A DNA stretch of 64,000 nucleotides from assembly GCA_947628515.1 (NCBI GenBank), contig CANRAG010000001.1, positions 1-64,000 on the forward strand, in the 5' to 3' direction. Numbering within the stretch: position 1 is the first letter of the stretch; the number at the start of each line of letters is the position of its first letter. Below, piece by piece: positions 8,997 through 18,619 of this stretch. The position numbers and the translations under genes were made by a program. Source of the stretch: an uncultured Clostridia bacterium. Its GTDB lineage: Bacteria > Bacillota > Clostridia > UBA1381. The notes beneath the pieces were generated by a model. It did no database searches. It saw nothing but the letters and a program-made list of their open reading frames with translations, and was not told the origin of the DNA.

Positions 8997-9786
8997 AAAT
9001 CTTATACAGTTCTTCTATATTATTCTTATATTCTCGCGGGGTCATGCAATATATGCGCTTAAACGCGCGGTTAAAGGTGCTCTGACTTGTAAATCCGGAG
9101 CTGTTGCATATAGCGGTTATCGAGTCGTTTGTGGTTCGTATGAGCCCGGCGGCGTACTCCGCGCGTATAAGAGCGAGATAGTTCGGCAGGCTGATTTTTA
9201 TTTTGTCCGAGAATGTGCGCGATATATAAAACTTGCTTACGGAGAACTCTTTCGCAAGCGAATCGAGAGTTATGTTTTCGAGAAAATTACGACTGATATA
9301 GCCTATTATTTTCTGCGTTAAATCCCGCACCGGCGCCGCCGTGGTATGTACAAGCGTGAGCTTTTTTAAAAGCCGCGAGATTATAAGCAGTATCCACGCG
9401 AGCCTCTCGGCGGTATCGGAGCATGTCAAAAGCTCCGAAAACGCGGATTTTACCGTATCGTCCACATCGGTAATAATCGGATTTTCCGGAGCGAGGTCGG
9501 TGAGGTCCGGCAGAACGCGCCCGAAAATTTTGGCGGGGCATATAATAAATATCTGATTGGTATCCCGCCATTCATTACGGTAGTAGGTATGGACGGTGTT
9601 CGGGAAAATCATTGCCGCCTGACCTTCGGTTATCTCGTAATCCGCGCCGTTGATATTAATATGCTGACCGAGCTCGAACACATATATTATCTCAACCTGC
9701 TCGTGGATATGCGAGCGGTATTTCAGCTCGCGCGTGTTGTGTATAATGCTTATGTCCTCCGGACGAAATTCATAGAACGGTACCAT
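8995..9786 (-). CDS. AraC-family regulator of the pectin block
   Basis: Transcription factor of 263 residues. The N-terminal cupin-like sensor (about 1-110) contains HIHEQVEIIYVFELGQH and a histidine-bearing PNTVHTYYR segment. The C-terminal part (about 165-260) holds two helix-turn-helix motifs: LDSLAKEFSVSKFYISRTF, and the second ending FTSQSTFNRAFKRIYCMTPREYK, the AraC signature. ATG 9786 has GGAGG ten bases upstream. It is divergent from the GH3 gene and their promoters overlap, so control of GH3 and probably of its own gene is likely. The inducer is presumably a pectin-derived sugar, which is inference. Its sensor domain is unlike that of the two AraC proteins at 29.2 and 32.4 kb. Confidence 0.9.
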   Translation of the reverse strand: MVPFYEFRPEDISIIHNTRELKYRSHIHEQVEIIYVFELGQHININGADYEITEGQAAMIFPNTVHTYYRNEWRDTNQIFIICPAKIFGRVLPDLTDLAPENPIITDVDDTVKSAFSELLTCSDTAERLAWILLIISRLLKKLTLVHTTAAPVRDLTQKIIGYISRNFLENITLDSLAKEFSVSKFYISRTFSDKIKISLPNYLALIRAEYAAGLIRTTNDSITAICNSSGFTSQSTFNRAFKRIYCMTPREYKNNIEELYKI

Positions 9787-9866
9787 ATTCGTATTCCTCC
9801 CGCAATCCGACGCTTTACCGCGTAAAAGACAGGGGATTGCAATAATTGACTGATTTTTTGTAATCT

Positions 9867-9895
9867 TTGACTATAATTATACAACAAAATATGAT
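9867..9895 (+). promoter_or_regulatory. Promoter of the GH3 gene
   Basis: TTGACT at 9867-9872 and TATGAT at 9890-9895 with 17-base spacing. A TTGACT/TATAAT pair at 9846/9872 is also present but with a 20-base spacer. It overlaps the divergent AraC promoter. Confidence 0.55.
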
Positions 9896-9904
9896 ACAAT
9901 ACAA
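9876..9904 (-). promoter_or_regulatory. Promoter of the AraC gene, overlapping the GH3 promoter
   Basis: On the minus strand TTGTAT (9904-9899) and TATAAT (9881-9876) have a 17-base spacer. The two promoters interleave, so one bound protein could affect both. Confidence 0.5.
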
Positions 9905-9943
9905 GTATAATATTGAAACAATAAACGAGAAAGGGGCACAATT

Positions 9944-12409
9944 ATGAAATTCAGACGTATTCTGGCTGTGGCGGCAGCGGCGGCAATATCCGCTTCGTGT
10001 ATAACGGCGTATGCGGAAAAGGACGGTTACGACGCCCGGACGGCAAGCCTTGACGGCTCCGCGCCTGCCGCGGCTGAGGAGACCGACAGGGACTATCTTC
10101 CGTATAAGGATGAAAGCCTTTCGTTCGAGGAACGCGCGGCGGATTTGGTATCGCGCATGACGCTTGAGGAAAAGGTTGCGCAGCTGGGCTATACCGCTCC
10201 GGCCATTCCGAGACTGGGCGTGTCAAACTATAACTACTGGAAGGAATGTCTGCACGGAGTAGCGCGGCAGGGACAGGCGACAAATTTCCCGGCGCCGCTC
10301 GCGCTTTCAAACACATGGAACCGCGACCTCATTTACAAGGTTGCCGACATCACCTCAACAGAGGCGAGAGCCAAGAACAATAAGACGAACCTTTCATATT
10401 ATACCCCGACAATCAACATGGCGCGCGATCCGCGCTGGGGACGTAACGAGGAAACATACGGCGAGGATCCGTATCTTACGGGTCGGCTCGGTGGTGAGTT
10501 TGTAAAGGGTATGCAGGGCAGTGACGGTAAGTATATAAAGATTATCGCCACAATCAAGCATTTTGCGGCCAATAATAACGAGGCGTACCGACGCGGCGGC
10601 TCATCGGTCATGAACGAGTTCAACTACAGAAACTACTATTTAAAGGTGTTTGAGAATGTGGCTGAAGTTGAGATGCCGGGCTCGGTAATGTCGTCATACA
10701 ACGCGGCGACGGTTTACCGTAACGGACAGCTTCTGTTTAACTATAAGCCGTCGGCGGCCAACACATATCTTCTGACCGACATATTAAGACGCACATGGGG
10801 CTTTGACGGATATGTCACAACCGACTGCGGCGCGGGCGAGGATTTGATTTCAAACACATCATATATGAACGGAATTCTCGGCAACACCACCTCCGCAAGC
10901 GGCGCGTATATCGCGGCGGCGCTAAAGGCGGGTATGGATCTTGAATGTAACCTCGGCGGCGGAAACGCGTCGGTTGCAAACGGCGCGGACGCGGTGCTTG
11001 AAGGGTATATCTCCGAGCAGGAGCTTGAAACGAATGTCTATCATCTGTTTTTGCAGCGTTTCAGAACGGGCGAGTTCGACAGCAATCCCGCATACCGCGA
11101 TATAACCTCGGCGGAGATTGAAACGGATGAACATGTCGCGGCGGCGGAGGAAGCCGCAGAGGAGTCGTGGGTGCTTTTAAAGAACGACAACAGCACATTA
11201 CCGCTTACAAGCGTGAAGAAGGCGGTAGTGGTCGGAAACATGGCAAACACGCTTGCGCTCGGCGACTATACGGGAACGCCGAAAAATACGGTAAAGCCGA
11301 TTACGGGAATCAGAGAGGCGCTCGAAGCAAAGGGCACCGAAGTGTCATATTTGGGCGGCGTTGACGACGCGGAAAAGCTTTTTAACGTAAAAAGTATAAC
11401 CCTCGTTATGAAGGACGGCTCAAAAAAGAGTATTGACCTCACAAAAGCGGAGAGCGTTTCGGGCATGACGCTCGATGGCGGAAAGCTCCTTGACGTAACT
11501 CCGAAGGCGACGGCGGTTATAAAGAACGTAAACTTTCTAAACGTCGCGTCGGTTCAGGCGGAAATAGCGGCGGGCACGCGCATAGGCGGCTCGTTAAATA
11601 TCGCTTACGGCAGCGGCGGTCCGACCGTTGCGGCAATAAATTCAACTCCTACGGCCGATACAAATACATATGCCGAATGTACAGGCGCGTTCACGGGCGA
11701 GGACGGCGGCTACAACGGCACGGCGGATATGTATATTTCCGCAAGCGCGGCGGTGGAGGATTTCTCGGTTGAAAATTACAAGGAACAGCTTGACGCCGCC
11801 GATGTAATTATCGCGTACGCGGGAACGGTTCCAAAGCAGGACGGGTTCGGCGACGCGGATTCGTCGGAGTCGAAGGACAGAGCGTCCATCGACCTTCCGG
11901 CGCACCAGGCGCATGTTCAGGCAATCTGCGACAAGTACCCGAATAAGACCGTTGTGGTGATGTCAACGGTGGGACAGATTAACGTAGAGCCGTTTATGAA
12001 TAAGTGTAAGGCGATTTTGTGGACCTCATATAACGGCCAGACACAGGGAACAGCGCTCGGAAAAATTCTTACGGGCGAGGCAAATCCGTCAGGGCGGCTT
12101 TCAACGACCTGGTACAGGAACGATGACGTAAAGAAGATGGAGCTTTCAAACTCTTCGACACAGACAGTCGGCGGCATAAGCGGCAAATACACAAATTATG
12201 ATATTCAGGCAAGCGGCACAAATCCGGGACATACCTATCAGTACTACAGCGGCACGCCGATATATCCGTTCGGATACGGACTAAGCTACACGAGCTATGA
12301 ATATTCGAATATGACGATAGACAGGACGGCGGTTGATGCGAACGGAAAGGTTAAGTTCACCGTTGATGTGCAAAACACGGGTGATAAAGCGGGCGCGGAG
12401 GTCGTGTAG
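9944..12409 (+). CDS. GH3 glycoside hydrolase, N-terminal part ended by in-frame TAG
   Basis: Secreted family GH3 enzyme of the beta-xylosidase/beta-glucosidase type. ATG 9944 follows GAAAGGGG. A signal peptide (about 1-25, ending ITAYA) precedes the catalytic barrel. The barrel shows INMARDPRWGRNEETYGEDP, IKHFAANN and the nucleophile Asp294 in FDGYVTTDCGAG. The second alpha/beta domain and the start of the fibronectin-III-like domain follow, interrupted by an inserted beta-rich region near 480-570. The frame stops at TAG 12407-12409 just after GDKAGAEVV, where family members continue with QLY. The same frame then continues uninterrupted to 15253. The catalytic domains are complete, but the FnIII domain is cut, so the product may misfold unless the stop is an error or read through. 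Confidence 0.9.
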   Translation: MKFRRILAVAAAAAISASCITAYAEKDGYDARTASLDGSAPAAAEETDRDYLPYKDESLSFEERAADLVSRMTLEEKVAQLGYTAPAIPRLGVSNYNYWKECLHGVARQGQATNFPAPLALSNTWNRDLIYKVADITSTEARAKNNKTNLSYYTPTINMARDPRWGRNEETYGEDPYLTGRLGGEFVKGMQGSDGKYIKIIATIKHFAANNNEAYRRGGSSVMNEFNYRNYYLKVFENVAEVEMPGSVMSSYNAATVYRNGQLLFNYKPSAANTYLLTDILRRTWGFDGYVTTDCGAGEDLISNTSYMNGILGNTTSASGAYIAAALKAGMDLECNLGGGNASVANGADAVLEGYISEQELETNVYHLFLQRFRTGEFDSNPAYRDITSAEIETDEHVAAAEEAAEESWVLLKNDNSTLPLTSVKKAVVVGNMANTLALGDYTGTPKNTVKPITGIREALEAKGTEVSYLGGVDDAEKLFNVKSITLVMKDGSKKSIDLTKAESVSGMTLDGGKLLDVTPKATAVIKNVNFLNVASVQAEIAAGTRIGGSLNIAYGSGGPTVAAINSTPTADTNTYAECTGAFTGEDGGYNGTADMYISASAAVEDFSVENYKEQLDAADVIIAYAGTVPKQDGFGDADSSESKDRASIDLPAHQAHVQAICDKYPNKTVVVMSTVGQINVEPFMNKCKAILWTSYNGQTQGTALGKILTGEANPSGRLSTTWYRNDDVKKMELSNSSTQTVGGISGKYTNYDIQASGTNPGHTYQYYSGTPIYPFGYGLSYTSYEYSNMTIDRTAVDANGKVKFTVDVQNTGDKAGAEVV
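12407..12409 (+). other. In-frame TAG at a conserved Gln codon of GH3
   Basis: The frame reads Val-TAG-Leu-Tyr where GH3 enzymes usually have VQLY. One C-to-T change from CAG would create it. Downstream codons in the same frame continue the FnIII domain (KQLKGFEKVELKPGE). Other genes here end normally with TAG (330, 15253, 29128, 52619, 55095), so general recoding is unlikely. Confidence 0.85.
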
Positions 12410-12478
12410 CTTTACGCAGCGCATCCGCAGGACGGGAACGCGAACACGCCGAAGAAGCAGTTAAAGGGCTTTGAGAAG

Positions 12479-15253
12479 GTGGAGCTTAAACCGGGAGAAA
12501 AAAAGACGGTTTCGTTTGAGCTTGATGTTGACGATATGGCGCTCTATAGCGAGCAGGCAGTTAAGAATACAGTTCCCACAGGCACATACACGGCGTATAT
12601 ATCGAAGAACGCGAACGACACATCGCTTTCTAAGACCTTTGATGTATCCGGCACGCTCGACGCGTCGCTTAAAACCGTAAAGGCTATGCCGGACGGACTG
12701 ACGCTTAAAGCGTATATCTCCGAGGATAGATCAAAGCTTTCGCCGATTAACAAGATTAAGGCCAATGTATCGGCGGTAATGTATGACGAATCGGTACATA
12801 ATATCGAAAAGGGTGAAATAACATACACATCCTCGAACGAAAACGTAGCGAAGGTCGATAATGACGGAAACGTGACGTCGGGGCTATATGACGGCACGGC
12901 GACGATAACAGCGAGCGTGACGGTTAACGGCGTGACAAAAACCGATTCGTTCCCGGTTGTAAACTCGCTCACCGTCGCGAACGACGAGCTTCCGTATGTG
13001 ATAGACAAGGCAATGAGCGCCGACGGCGGCAATGTAGATGTTACGCTTTCCTACAGAGGGAGCACGGAACCGGTTGCGGCAGCGCTTAGAGCGGAGGTGC
13101 TAAACGCCGATAATACGGTTAAAAATACGGTATCGGCTACAATTCGCGGCGCGGGCAAGTACAGAATGGAGGTCGGCGCGGCGGATAACGAAACGGTCAG
13201 GTATACCGTGATTGACGCCGACGGAGTAACGGCGCGCTCGGAGAGCTTTGAGGCGGTCTATAAAACGCCCAAGCCGAGCAAAATAGTCGCGTACTATCTT
13301 GAAAATGAGGATTATGACTATACCGTATTGACGGGCGGCGCCGACAAGACACCGTATACCGAAACCGTAAACGGGCTTTCCGGCTACGGCTCATGGAGCA
13401 ATTCGGCGTCAAAGGCCGATTATACCTATGTCGATATAAACGACAATGAATACAGTTACAGTTTCACGAAGGCATGGGCGGCAGGTGCCGGAGGCACGAC
13501 TAACAGATGTCTGTACTTCACTCCCGAAGCGCCGTGTAAGGTAACGGCTGTATTCTACGGTTCGGAGGCTCAAAGAAGTATGACAATAAAGCAGGGCAGC
13601 CGCCAGAGCGTCCAGGAGGGAGTCGGCGCGGCGGTGGCGTTCAGTCTGGACGTTACCGACACAACCGAACCGGTATATGTATACGGCGGCAGCTCGACAA
13701 AGTATCTCTACGCGATAATAGTCGAATATTACGGCATGGGCGGCGAGGAGGAGACTCCGAAGCCGACGGCGCGGCCGGGAAGCGAAACAACGGATTTATA
13801 TAAGGTTGCAAAGGGCAGCTACAAGGCGGGCGATACTCTTTATGACGGAGCGTTCACGTTAAAGGTAACAAATGATATTACCGCGACCGAAAACAACACA
13901 GAGGGCTTTATGGCCGGTATGGTATTCCGCACACAGCTTAGCGGTGATATAACGAAAAAGTCAGACGATATTGTCTCCTACTTTAAGGATGCCGGACTTA
14001 ACGACGACACACAGGTAACAAGTATTATATTCACGCCGAAACATGACGGCACTGCCGGAATTTATCTTACGAACGTCTCCGGCGAGCGCGTTGTGAACGT
14101 ATGGGACAATACATCCGATACAAATGATTCAATATCCGTGTCCGGCTCGGCAATGCCGGGAACCTTTAAGGTCAAGGCGGGGCATGAGTATATTCTCTAC
14201 GGCAGGAAGTGGACTTCAACAATGCTCGGCGCGGAGCTGAAATACGCCGAAAAGGAGAGCGAGTCACCCGCGCCCGATATAACGGACGCGCCAACGGCCA
14301 AACCGACAGAGCAGCCCACGGATAAGCCCGCGCCGCCTGTTATTAATTACGGGGCGGACGGAAAAGAATTGACAATATGGTGTTATGATGACAGCAAGCC
14401 GGAAATAGCTGTTATTGCCGGCTCATACGAGGACGGATCACTCACGGGCGTACAGATTTATAATCCGGAATTTGCCGCGGGCAGCGGAGCAGCGCCATGG
14501 ATCGGACATGTGGACAATGTAGAGCTTAATGAAGGGGATAAGGTGTTCCTTTGGAATTCGGTCGAGGGAATGAAGCCGGTGTCAGAGGTATACACATATA
14601 CGCCTCAAACCGAGACGGAGCTGCAAACGGTAGACTGGAACGGCATGAGGATATCGCTTACAAAATCCGGCACGGAAACGAGCCTGTGGAACGTCATGCC
14701 CGGCGGCAGGGCGGATATAACGCCGAATTTGTTCCACAGCGCGGAGAACGGTATGCCTACGTCATATCCGGAGCACAGCTTTGACATGAAATGTCTTGCG
14801 GTATATAAGGATAGACTGTATGTGGGCTGCGCGACAGGTCATGTGATAATGATGACGGAGTGCGCCAAGTGCTACAAGCTTTTTAAACCCGTAGACCGCA
14901 TAGACGACATGGAGATTTCCGACGGCTGTATGATTATAAACGGAACCGAAAAGATAGACATGGCAAGGCTGGGCGGCGACACGGTCGAGCCGGACGAGGC
15001 GATACTCATGCTCGATGACGGCGCGATATTGATTGATTTGCGCGACGCGGAGGATTATGCCGAAAGCAGCGTTGAAGGCTCGATAAACGTATCTTTGGCG
15101 GAGCTCGAAGCCGCTCTTGCGGATTATGACAAAGACACGGTCATTCTGTTCTGCTGCTACGGCGGCACACGCGCGGCGGAAGCCGTTGCCGCCGCGAAGG
15201 CGCTGGGCTACACAAACGTGTACAACGCGGGCGGCGCGGACGATTTGATATAG
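12479..15253 (+). CDS. C-terminal continuation of GH3: accessory modules and rhodanese-like domain
   Basis: Same reading frame as the GH3 gene upstream, separated by one TAG; the homologous sequence resumes at 12410. The 12479 GTG is only a valine codon within KVELKPGE, so this is not an independent gene start. Order in fragment numbering: end of FnIII domain (1-60); Big-2-type Ig domain (about 85-165); a module at about 297-420 nearly matching the CE8 N-terminal module (shared GLSGYG and YVYGGSS); another beta module; a Pro/Thr linker; the recurrent module ending FLWNSVEGMKPV; a region of unknown fold; and a rhodanese-like domain (about 840-924) with AILIDLRDAEDYAESSVEGS and loop CYGGTR around Cys893. 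If joined, the protein would be about 1769 residues. A terminator follows at 15287. Confidence 0.8.
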   Translation: MELKPGEKKTVSFELDVDDMALYSEQAVKNTVPTGTYTAYISKNANDTSLSKTFDVSGTLDASLKTVKAMPDGLTLKAYISEDRSKLSPINKIKANVSAVMYDESVHNIEKGEITYTSSNENVAKVDNDGNVTSGLYDGTATITASVTVNGVTKTDSFPVVNSLTVANDELPYVIDKAMSADGGNVDVTLSYRGSTEPVAAALRAEVLNADNTVKNTVSATIRGAGKYRMEVGAADNETVRYTVIDADGVTARSESFEAVYKTPKPSKIVAYYLENEDYDYTVLTGGADKTPYTETVNGLSGYGSWSNSASKADYTYVDINDNEYSYSFTKAWAAGAGGTTNRCLYFTPEAPCKVTAVFYGSEAQRSMTIKQGSRQSVQEGVGAAVAFSLDVTDTTEPVYVYGGSSTKYLYAIIVEYYGMGGEEETPKPTARPGSETTDLYKVAKGSYKAGDTLYDGAFTLKVTNDITATENNTEGFMAGMVFRTQLSGDITKKSDDIVSYFKDAGLNDDTQVTSIIFTPKHDGTAGIYLTNVSGERVVNVWDNTSDTNDSISVSGSAMPGTFKVKAGHEYILYGRKWTSTMLGAELKYAEKESESPAPDITDAPTAKPTEQPTDKPAPPVINYGADGKELTIWCYDDSKPEIAVIAGSYEDGSLTGVQIYNPEFAAGSGAAPWIGHVDNVELNEGDKVFLWNSVEGMKPVSEVYTYTPQTETELQTVDWNGMRISLTKSGTETSLWNVMPGGRADITPNLFHSAENGMPTSYPEHSFDMKCLAVYKDRLYVGCATGHVIMMTECAKCYKLFKPVDRIDDMEISDGCMIINGTEKIDMARLGGDTVEPDEAILMLDDGAILIDLRDAEDYAESSVEGSINVSLAELEAALADYDKDTVILFCCYGGTRAAEAVAAAKALGYTNVYNAGGADDLI

Positions 15254-15286
15254 CGTATATGTGGGGATGATATATTCCCCGACCTG

Positions 15287-15321
15287 AATATCCCGATTTA
15301 TATTAATCGGGATATTTTTTT
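15287..15321 (+). terminator. Intrinsic terminator after the GH3 frame
   Basis: Perfect 12-bp arms AATATCCCGATT (15287-15298) and AATCGGGATATT (15305-15316), 6-base loop, followed by T-run. Confidence 0.88.
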
Positions 15322-15341
15322 GACGGAAAGGCAGAAATTTA

Positions 15342-15370
15342 TTGAAATTGCCGGGAAAAGGTGGTACAAT
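15342..15370 (+). promoter_or_regulatory. Promoter of the PL1-PL1-GH2 operon
   Basis: TTGAAA at 15342-15347 and TACAAT at 15365-15370, 17-base spacer, 32 bases before ATG 15403. Confidence 0.65.
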
Positions 15371-15402
15371 AATATATATATCTTAGTTAGGACTGATTAA
15401 AT

Positions 15403-18400
15403 ATGAAATTAAAAAAAATTCTCACAGCTTTAATATCATTATCAATGCTCACGGGAACAATTATCTTCCCGCCGAGCACCGGCGCGGCGGATAAGCTGCC
15501 GGCGTTTCCGGGCGCGGAGGGCGGCGGAAAGTATACAACCGGAGCTAGAGGGAGCAGCTCGCAGACGGTCTATCATGTTACCAATCTCAACGACAGCGGC
15601 GCCGGCTCGCTCCGTGATGCCGTGTCCAAGTCGGGGAGAATAATAGTGTTTGACGTGGGCGGAGCGATAAATCTCACGTCGCAGCTTCAGTTAAGCAAGC
15701 CAAACATAACCATACTCGGCCAGACCGCGCCCGGCGACGGTATAACCGTTACGGGCAATGACGTGCTCATAAACGCGGACAATATCATTATCCGCTATAT
15801 CCGTGTGCGTCCCACGGACTCGCAGGGCGGCGAGCCGGACGGCATGGGCGGCAGATGGGTGCATAATATCGTGTTTGACCACTGTTCTCTTTCATGGAGC
15901 GTTGACGAAACGCTGACGCTCTATGCCGGCTCGCTTGAGGACGGCACGAACGTATCCTCAAATATCACGGTTCAGTATTGTCTGACCTCTGAGAGCATGC
16001 GGATGTCCAACCATTTCAAGGGTGCTCACGGCTACGGCGGCATAGTCGGCGGAACGAACGCGACATATTCGCATAATCTGTTCGCGCACCACGACAGCCG
16101 TAGTCCGAGGTTTGACAGAAATCTTAAATCAACGGATTTCGTAAATAACGTAATTTACGACTGGGGCAACACCAACAGCATGTACGGTGCGGAGCCGTAT
16201 TCGTATAATTCAAAGGAGCAGTATTCCAATCCGAGCTATGTTTCAAACGTGAACATACGCAACAACTACTTCAAGTACGGCGCGTCCACAAAGCCGGCGA
16301 TACGCACAAGAATATTTGACGTTACCAACGACGGGTCGGTTAAATATAACGGTTCCGTGCTTAAATCGAATTTATACATAAACGGAAACTATGTGGACGG
16401 AAGTTCGAGCGTGACGAATAATAACTCATACGGAGTAAACAATGCCGCAAACGCCAATCTGATACCGGAGCCTGTCGATATGGGCGAGTACGCGGTAGAG
16501 GAGCAGACGGCAACCGACGCGTATGAGGACGTGCTTAAAAATGTCGGCGCTACCTTGCCCAAACGCGACGCGATAGACTCGCGCGTCGTCGCGGACGTCA
16601 GAAACGGAACGGGGCGCGTAATAAACACGGACGAGGAGGTCGGGAGCCTTTCATCTATTGAAAGCGCAAGCCGAGCCTTTGTAATCCCGCAGGACTGGAA
16701 AACGGCGCACGGCATGGGAACGGCGTCGGAGACGGCAAAGGCGCCGTCGGGGTATACATGGATCGAGGAATATGCAAATGATATAGCCTCGGGCGCCGCC
16801 CCGACAAACCCCGATATTACCGTAAGCTATCCTGCCGTAGCGGACAGAAACCAAACATATGATAAAAAGAGCGAAGGCTCATGGCTCGTAACCGACGGCG
16901 CTGTAAGCTACAGCTGCCGCGCCTACGCAAAGCCGGGCACGGAAGTCACGAAAATGGAGCTTTGGGACGGTACGGAGCGTATAGCGTGGTATGACGAAGA
17001 ATCGAGCATAGACGATGAATTTACTCTCGCGCCCGGAACCCACTATCTGCGCAGCCGCGCCTATAACGACAAGGGCGAAAAAACGGACTCCGCCGTTTCA
17101 AACGTATATGTGACGTCGGGCGGACTGAATGTCAGCGAGATAGGAAAAGTACCGTTTGCAAATCACAGCGCGGCATGGCAGGACGGAAACACGACTTATA
17201 TCGCCGGCAGCGGGCTTATAAACGTCAGGGCGGACAGGTGCAGCTTTAACTATAACAAGGTAAAGGGCGATTTTGAATACACGGTTAAGATAGGCGATAT
17301 ACCCAAATATGAAAACGGAGTGCTTGCCGGAATTATGTACCGGCAAACGCTCGACGACAGTTCAAGGATGGTGATGGTGTCCGATACATGGTATAAGTAC
17401 GGCGAAAACATCGTCATACCGGTACGGGATAAGGATGGCGGCAGCGTGTCGTTTGAGTGGATGCAAGACAGCTCCGGCAAAGATATAGCGAACACATCGA
17501 GCTACGACTCCACCGATTACCCGCTGCCGAAGTATATGAGAATTTCAAGAAGCGGCGGGAAGCTTACCGTATCCGTGTCAAATAACGGCAGCTCGTGGAC
17601 AAATAACGCGCGTCAGCCGTATACGATAGATATTTCCGATTGGGGCGACGAGGGATATATAGGACTTGCATGCGACAGCGCAAACGGCGAGACGATGAGC
17701 TACCAGTCGCACACGTCCACAATTCCGGTTTTGCCGTGGTATACTATAGCGTCCTTTAAGGATGTAAACGCTGTGAACGTTGACGGCGTTCCGACGCCGC
17801 CTCCGGTAATCATTCCGGATTACGACGATCCGAACACATTGCCGACTACAAAACCGATGAGCGAAAGCATGACGGTTAATATAAGCGACTACGCGCTAAG
17901 CGGCTCCTTGCAGGAGTTTGGCAGCACAACGCTTCTGCTTGACGATTATTTGAGACTATATTCAACGAGCGGCAAGACCTCTGTAATAGAGAGCGGGTAC
18001 GAGCGGGAGTTTGACGGCGTTTCGTATCCGCTCAGGCTGCGATTTGGCGGCGGCGGCACAATATCGAACGGCATACCGCAGAACAGGGTGGCAGAGGTCA
18101 TGCCCGGATATGACGGAGTTGTAAAGGTGCATTTTGTAAATAACGGCAAAGGCATAAGGACTCTCGCGTTAATGCAGGCGGGCGAGGATATAGCGTCAAA
18201 GGACGCCAACGAGGGCGAAGCGCAAACCCTAAAAACAAATGTCAGGGGCGGACAAAGACTGTATCTGTATTCAAAGGGCAGCGCGCTCGCCATACATGCA
18301 ATAGAATACGAAGCTGAAAAGCCGACTGAAAGACCGACGGAGCAACCGACCGAAAAGCCGACGGAGCAGCCGACTGAAAAGCCTACGGAGCAGCCGACAG

Positions 18401-18597
18401 ATATGCCTACGGAGCAGCCGCAATCCTGTGTTATGATTACGGCTCACTATGGTGAGGACAATGTATTGTCAGACCTTGATATAAAGCATATGACAATAGA
18501 CGAGCTGAAAGAGGTTTCCGTGGCGGACGCGTTGACGAAGATATTCATATGGTATGATTTGGAACATATGGTACCGGTAAGAGAAGTAATCGAGTAA
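15403..18597 (+). CDS. Secreted multidomain pectate lyase (PL1), first of tandem pair
   Basis: PL1 lyase of 1064 residues acting outside the cell on pectate. Signal peptide about 1-29. The beta-helix domain (about 30-330) starts LPAFPGAEGGGKYTTGARG and includes VTNLNDSGAGSLRDAV, GQTAPGDGI, RPTDSQGGEPDGMGGRWVHN, FDHCSLSWSVDETLT and KGAHGYGGIVGG; a GYTWIEEYAN segment closes it, as in many PL1 proteins. Next come an Ig-like part, a concanavalin-like region (about 580-780, containing GIMYRQTLDDSSRMVMVSD), a beta module (about 820-965), a PTE/PTEQ linker, and the recurrent module ending FIWYDLEHMVPV. The ribosome site is weak (TTAGGA). The PL1 copy 22 bases downstream is a clear paralogue, so this looks like tandem duplication with divergent tails. 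Confidence 0.91.
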   Translation: MKLKKILTALISLSMLTGTIIFPPSTGAADKLPAFPGAEGGGKYTTGARGSSSQTVYHVTNLNDSGAGSLRDAVSKSGRIIVFDVGGAINLTSQLQLSKPNITILGQTAPGDGITVTGNDVLINADNIIIRYIRVRPTDSQGGEPDGMGGRWVHNIVFDHCSLSWSVDETLTLYAGSLEDGTNVSSNITVQYCLTSESMRMSNHFKGAHGYGGIVGGTNATYSHNLFAHHDSRSPRFDRNLKSTDFVNNVIYDWGNTNSMYGAEPYSYNSKEQYSNPSYVSNVNIRNNYFKYGASTKPAIRTRIFDVTNDGSVKYNGSVLKSNLYINGNYVDGSSSVTNNNSYGVNNAANANLIPEPVDMGEYAVEEQTATDAYEDVLKNVGATLPKRDAIDSRVVADVRNGTGRVINTDEEVGSLSSIESASRAFVIPQDWKTAHGMGTASETAKAPSGYTWIEEYANDIASGAAPTNPDITVSYPAVADRNQTYDKKSEGSWLVTDGAVSYSCRAYAKPGTEVTKMELWDGTERIAWYDEESSIDDEFTLAPGTHYLRSRAYNDKGEKTDSAVSNVYVTSGGLNVSEIGKVPFANHSAAWQDGNTTYIAGSGLINVRADRCSFNYNKVKGDFEYTVKIGDIPKYENGVLAGIMYRQTLDDSSRMVMVSDTWYKYGENIVIPVRDKDGGSVSFEWMQDSSGKDIANTSSYDSTDYPLPKYMRISRSGGKLTVSVSNNGSSWTNNARQPYTIDISDWGDEGYIGLACDSANGETMSYQSHTSTIPVLPWYTIASFKDVNAVNVDGVPTPPPVIIPDYDDPNTLPTTKPMSESMTVNISDYALSGSLQEFGSTTLLLDDYLRLYSTSGKTSVIESGYEREFDGVSYPLRLRFGGGGTISNGIPQNRVAEVMPGYDGVVKVHFVNNGKGIRTLALMQAGEDIASKDANEGEAQTLKTNVRGGQRLYLYSKGSALAIHAIEYEAEKPTERPTEQPTEKPTEQPTEKPTEQPTDMPTEQPQSCVMITAHYGEDNVLSDLDIKHMTIDELKEVSVADALTKIFIWYDLEHMVPVREVIE
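18321..18420 (+). repeat. PTEKPTEQ-coding tandem repeat linker
   Basis: Degenerate 12-base units of the form CCGACNGARMARCCG encode alternating PTEK/PTEQ units between the lyase's beta module and its C-terminal module. It is a flexible linker typical of secreted enzymes. Confidence 0.75.
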
Positions 18598-18619
18598 GGC
18601 GGGAAGGAGAACAAGAGAT

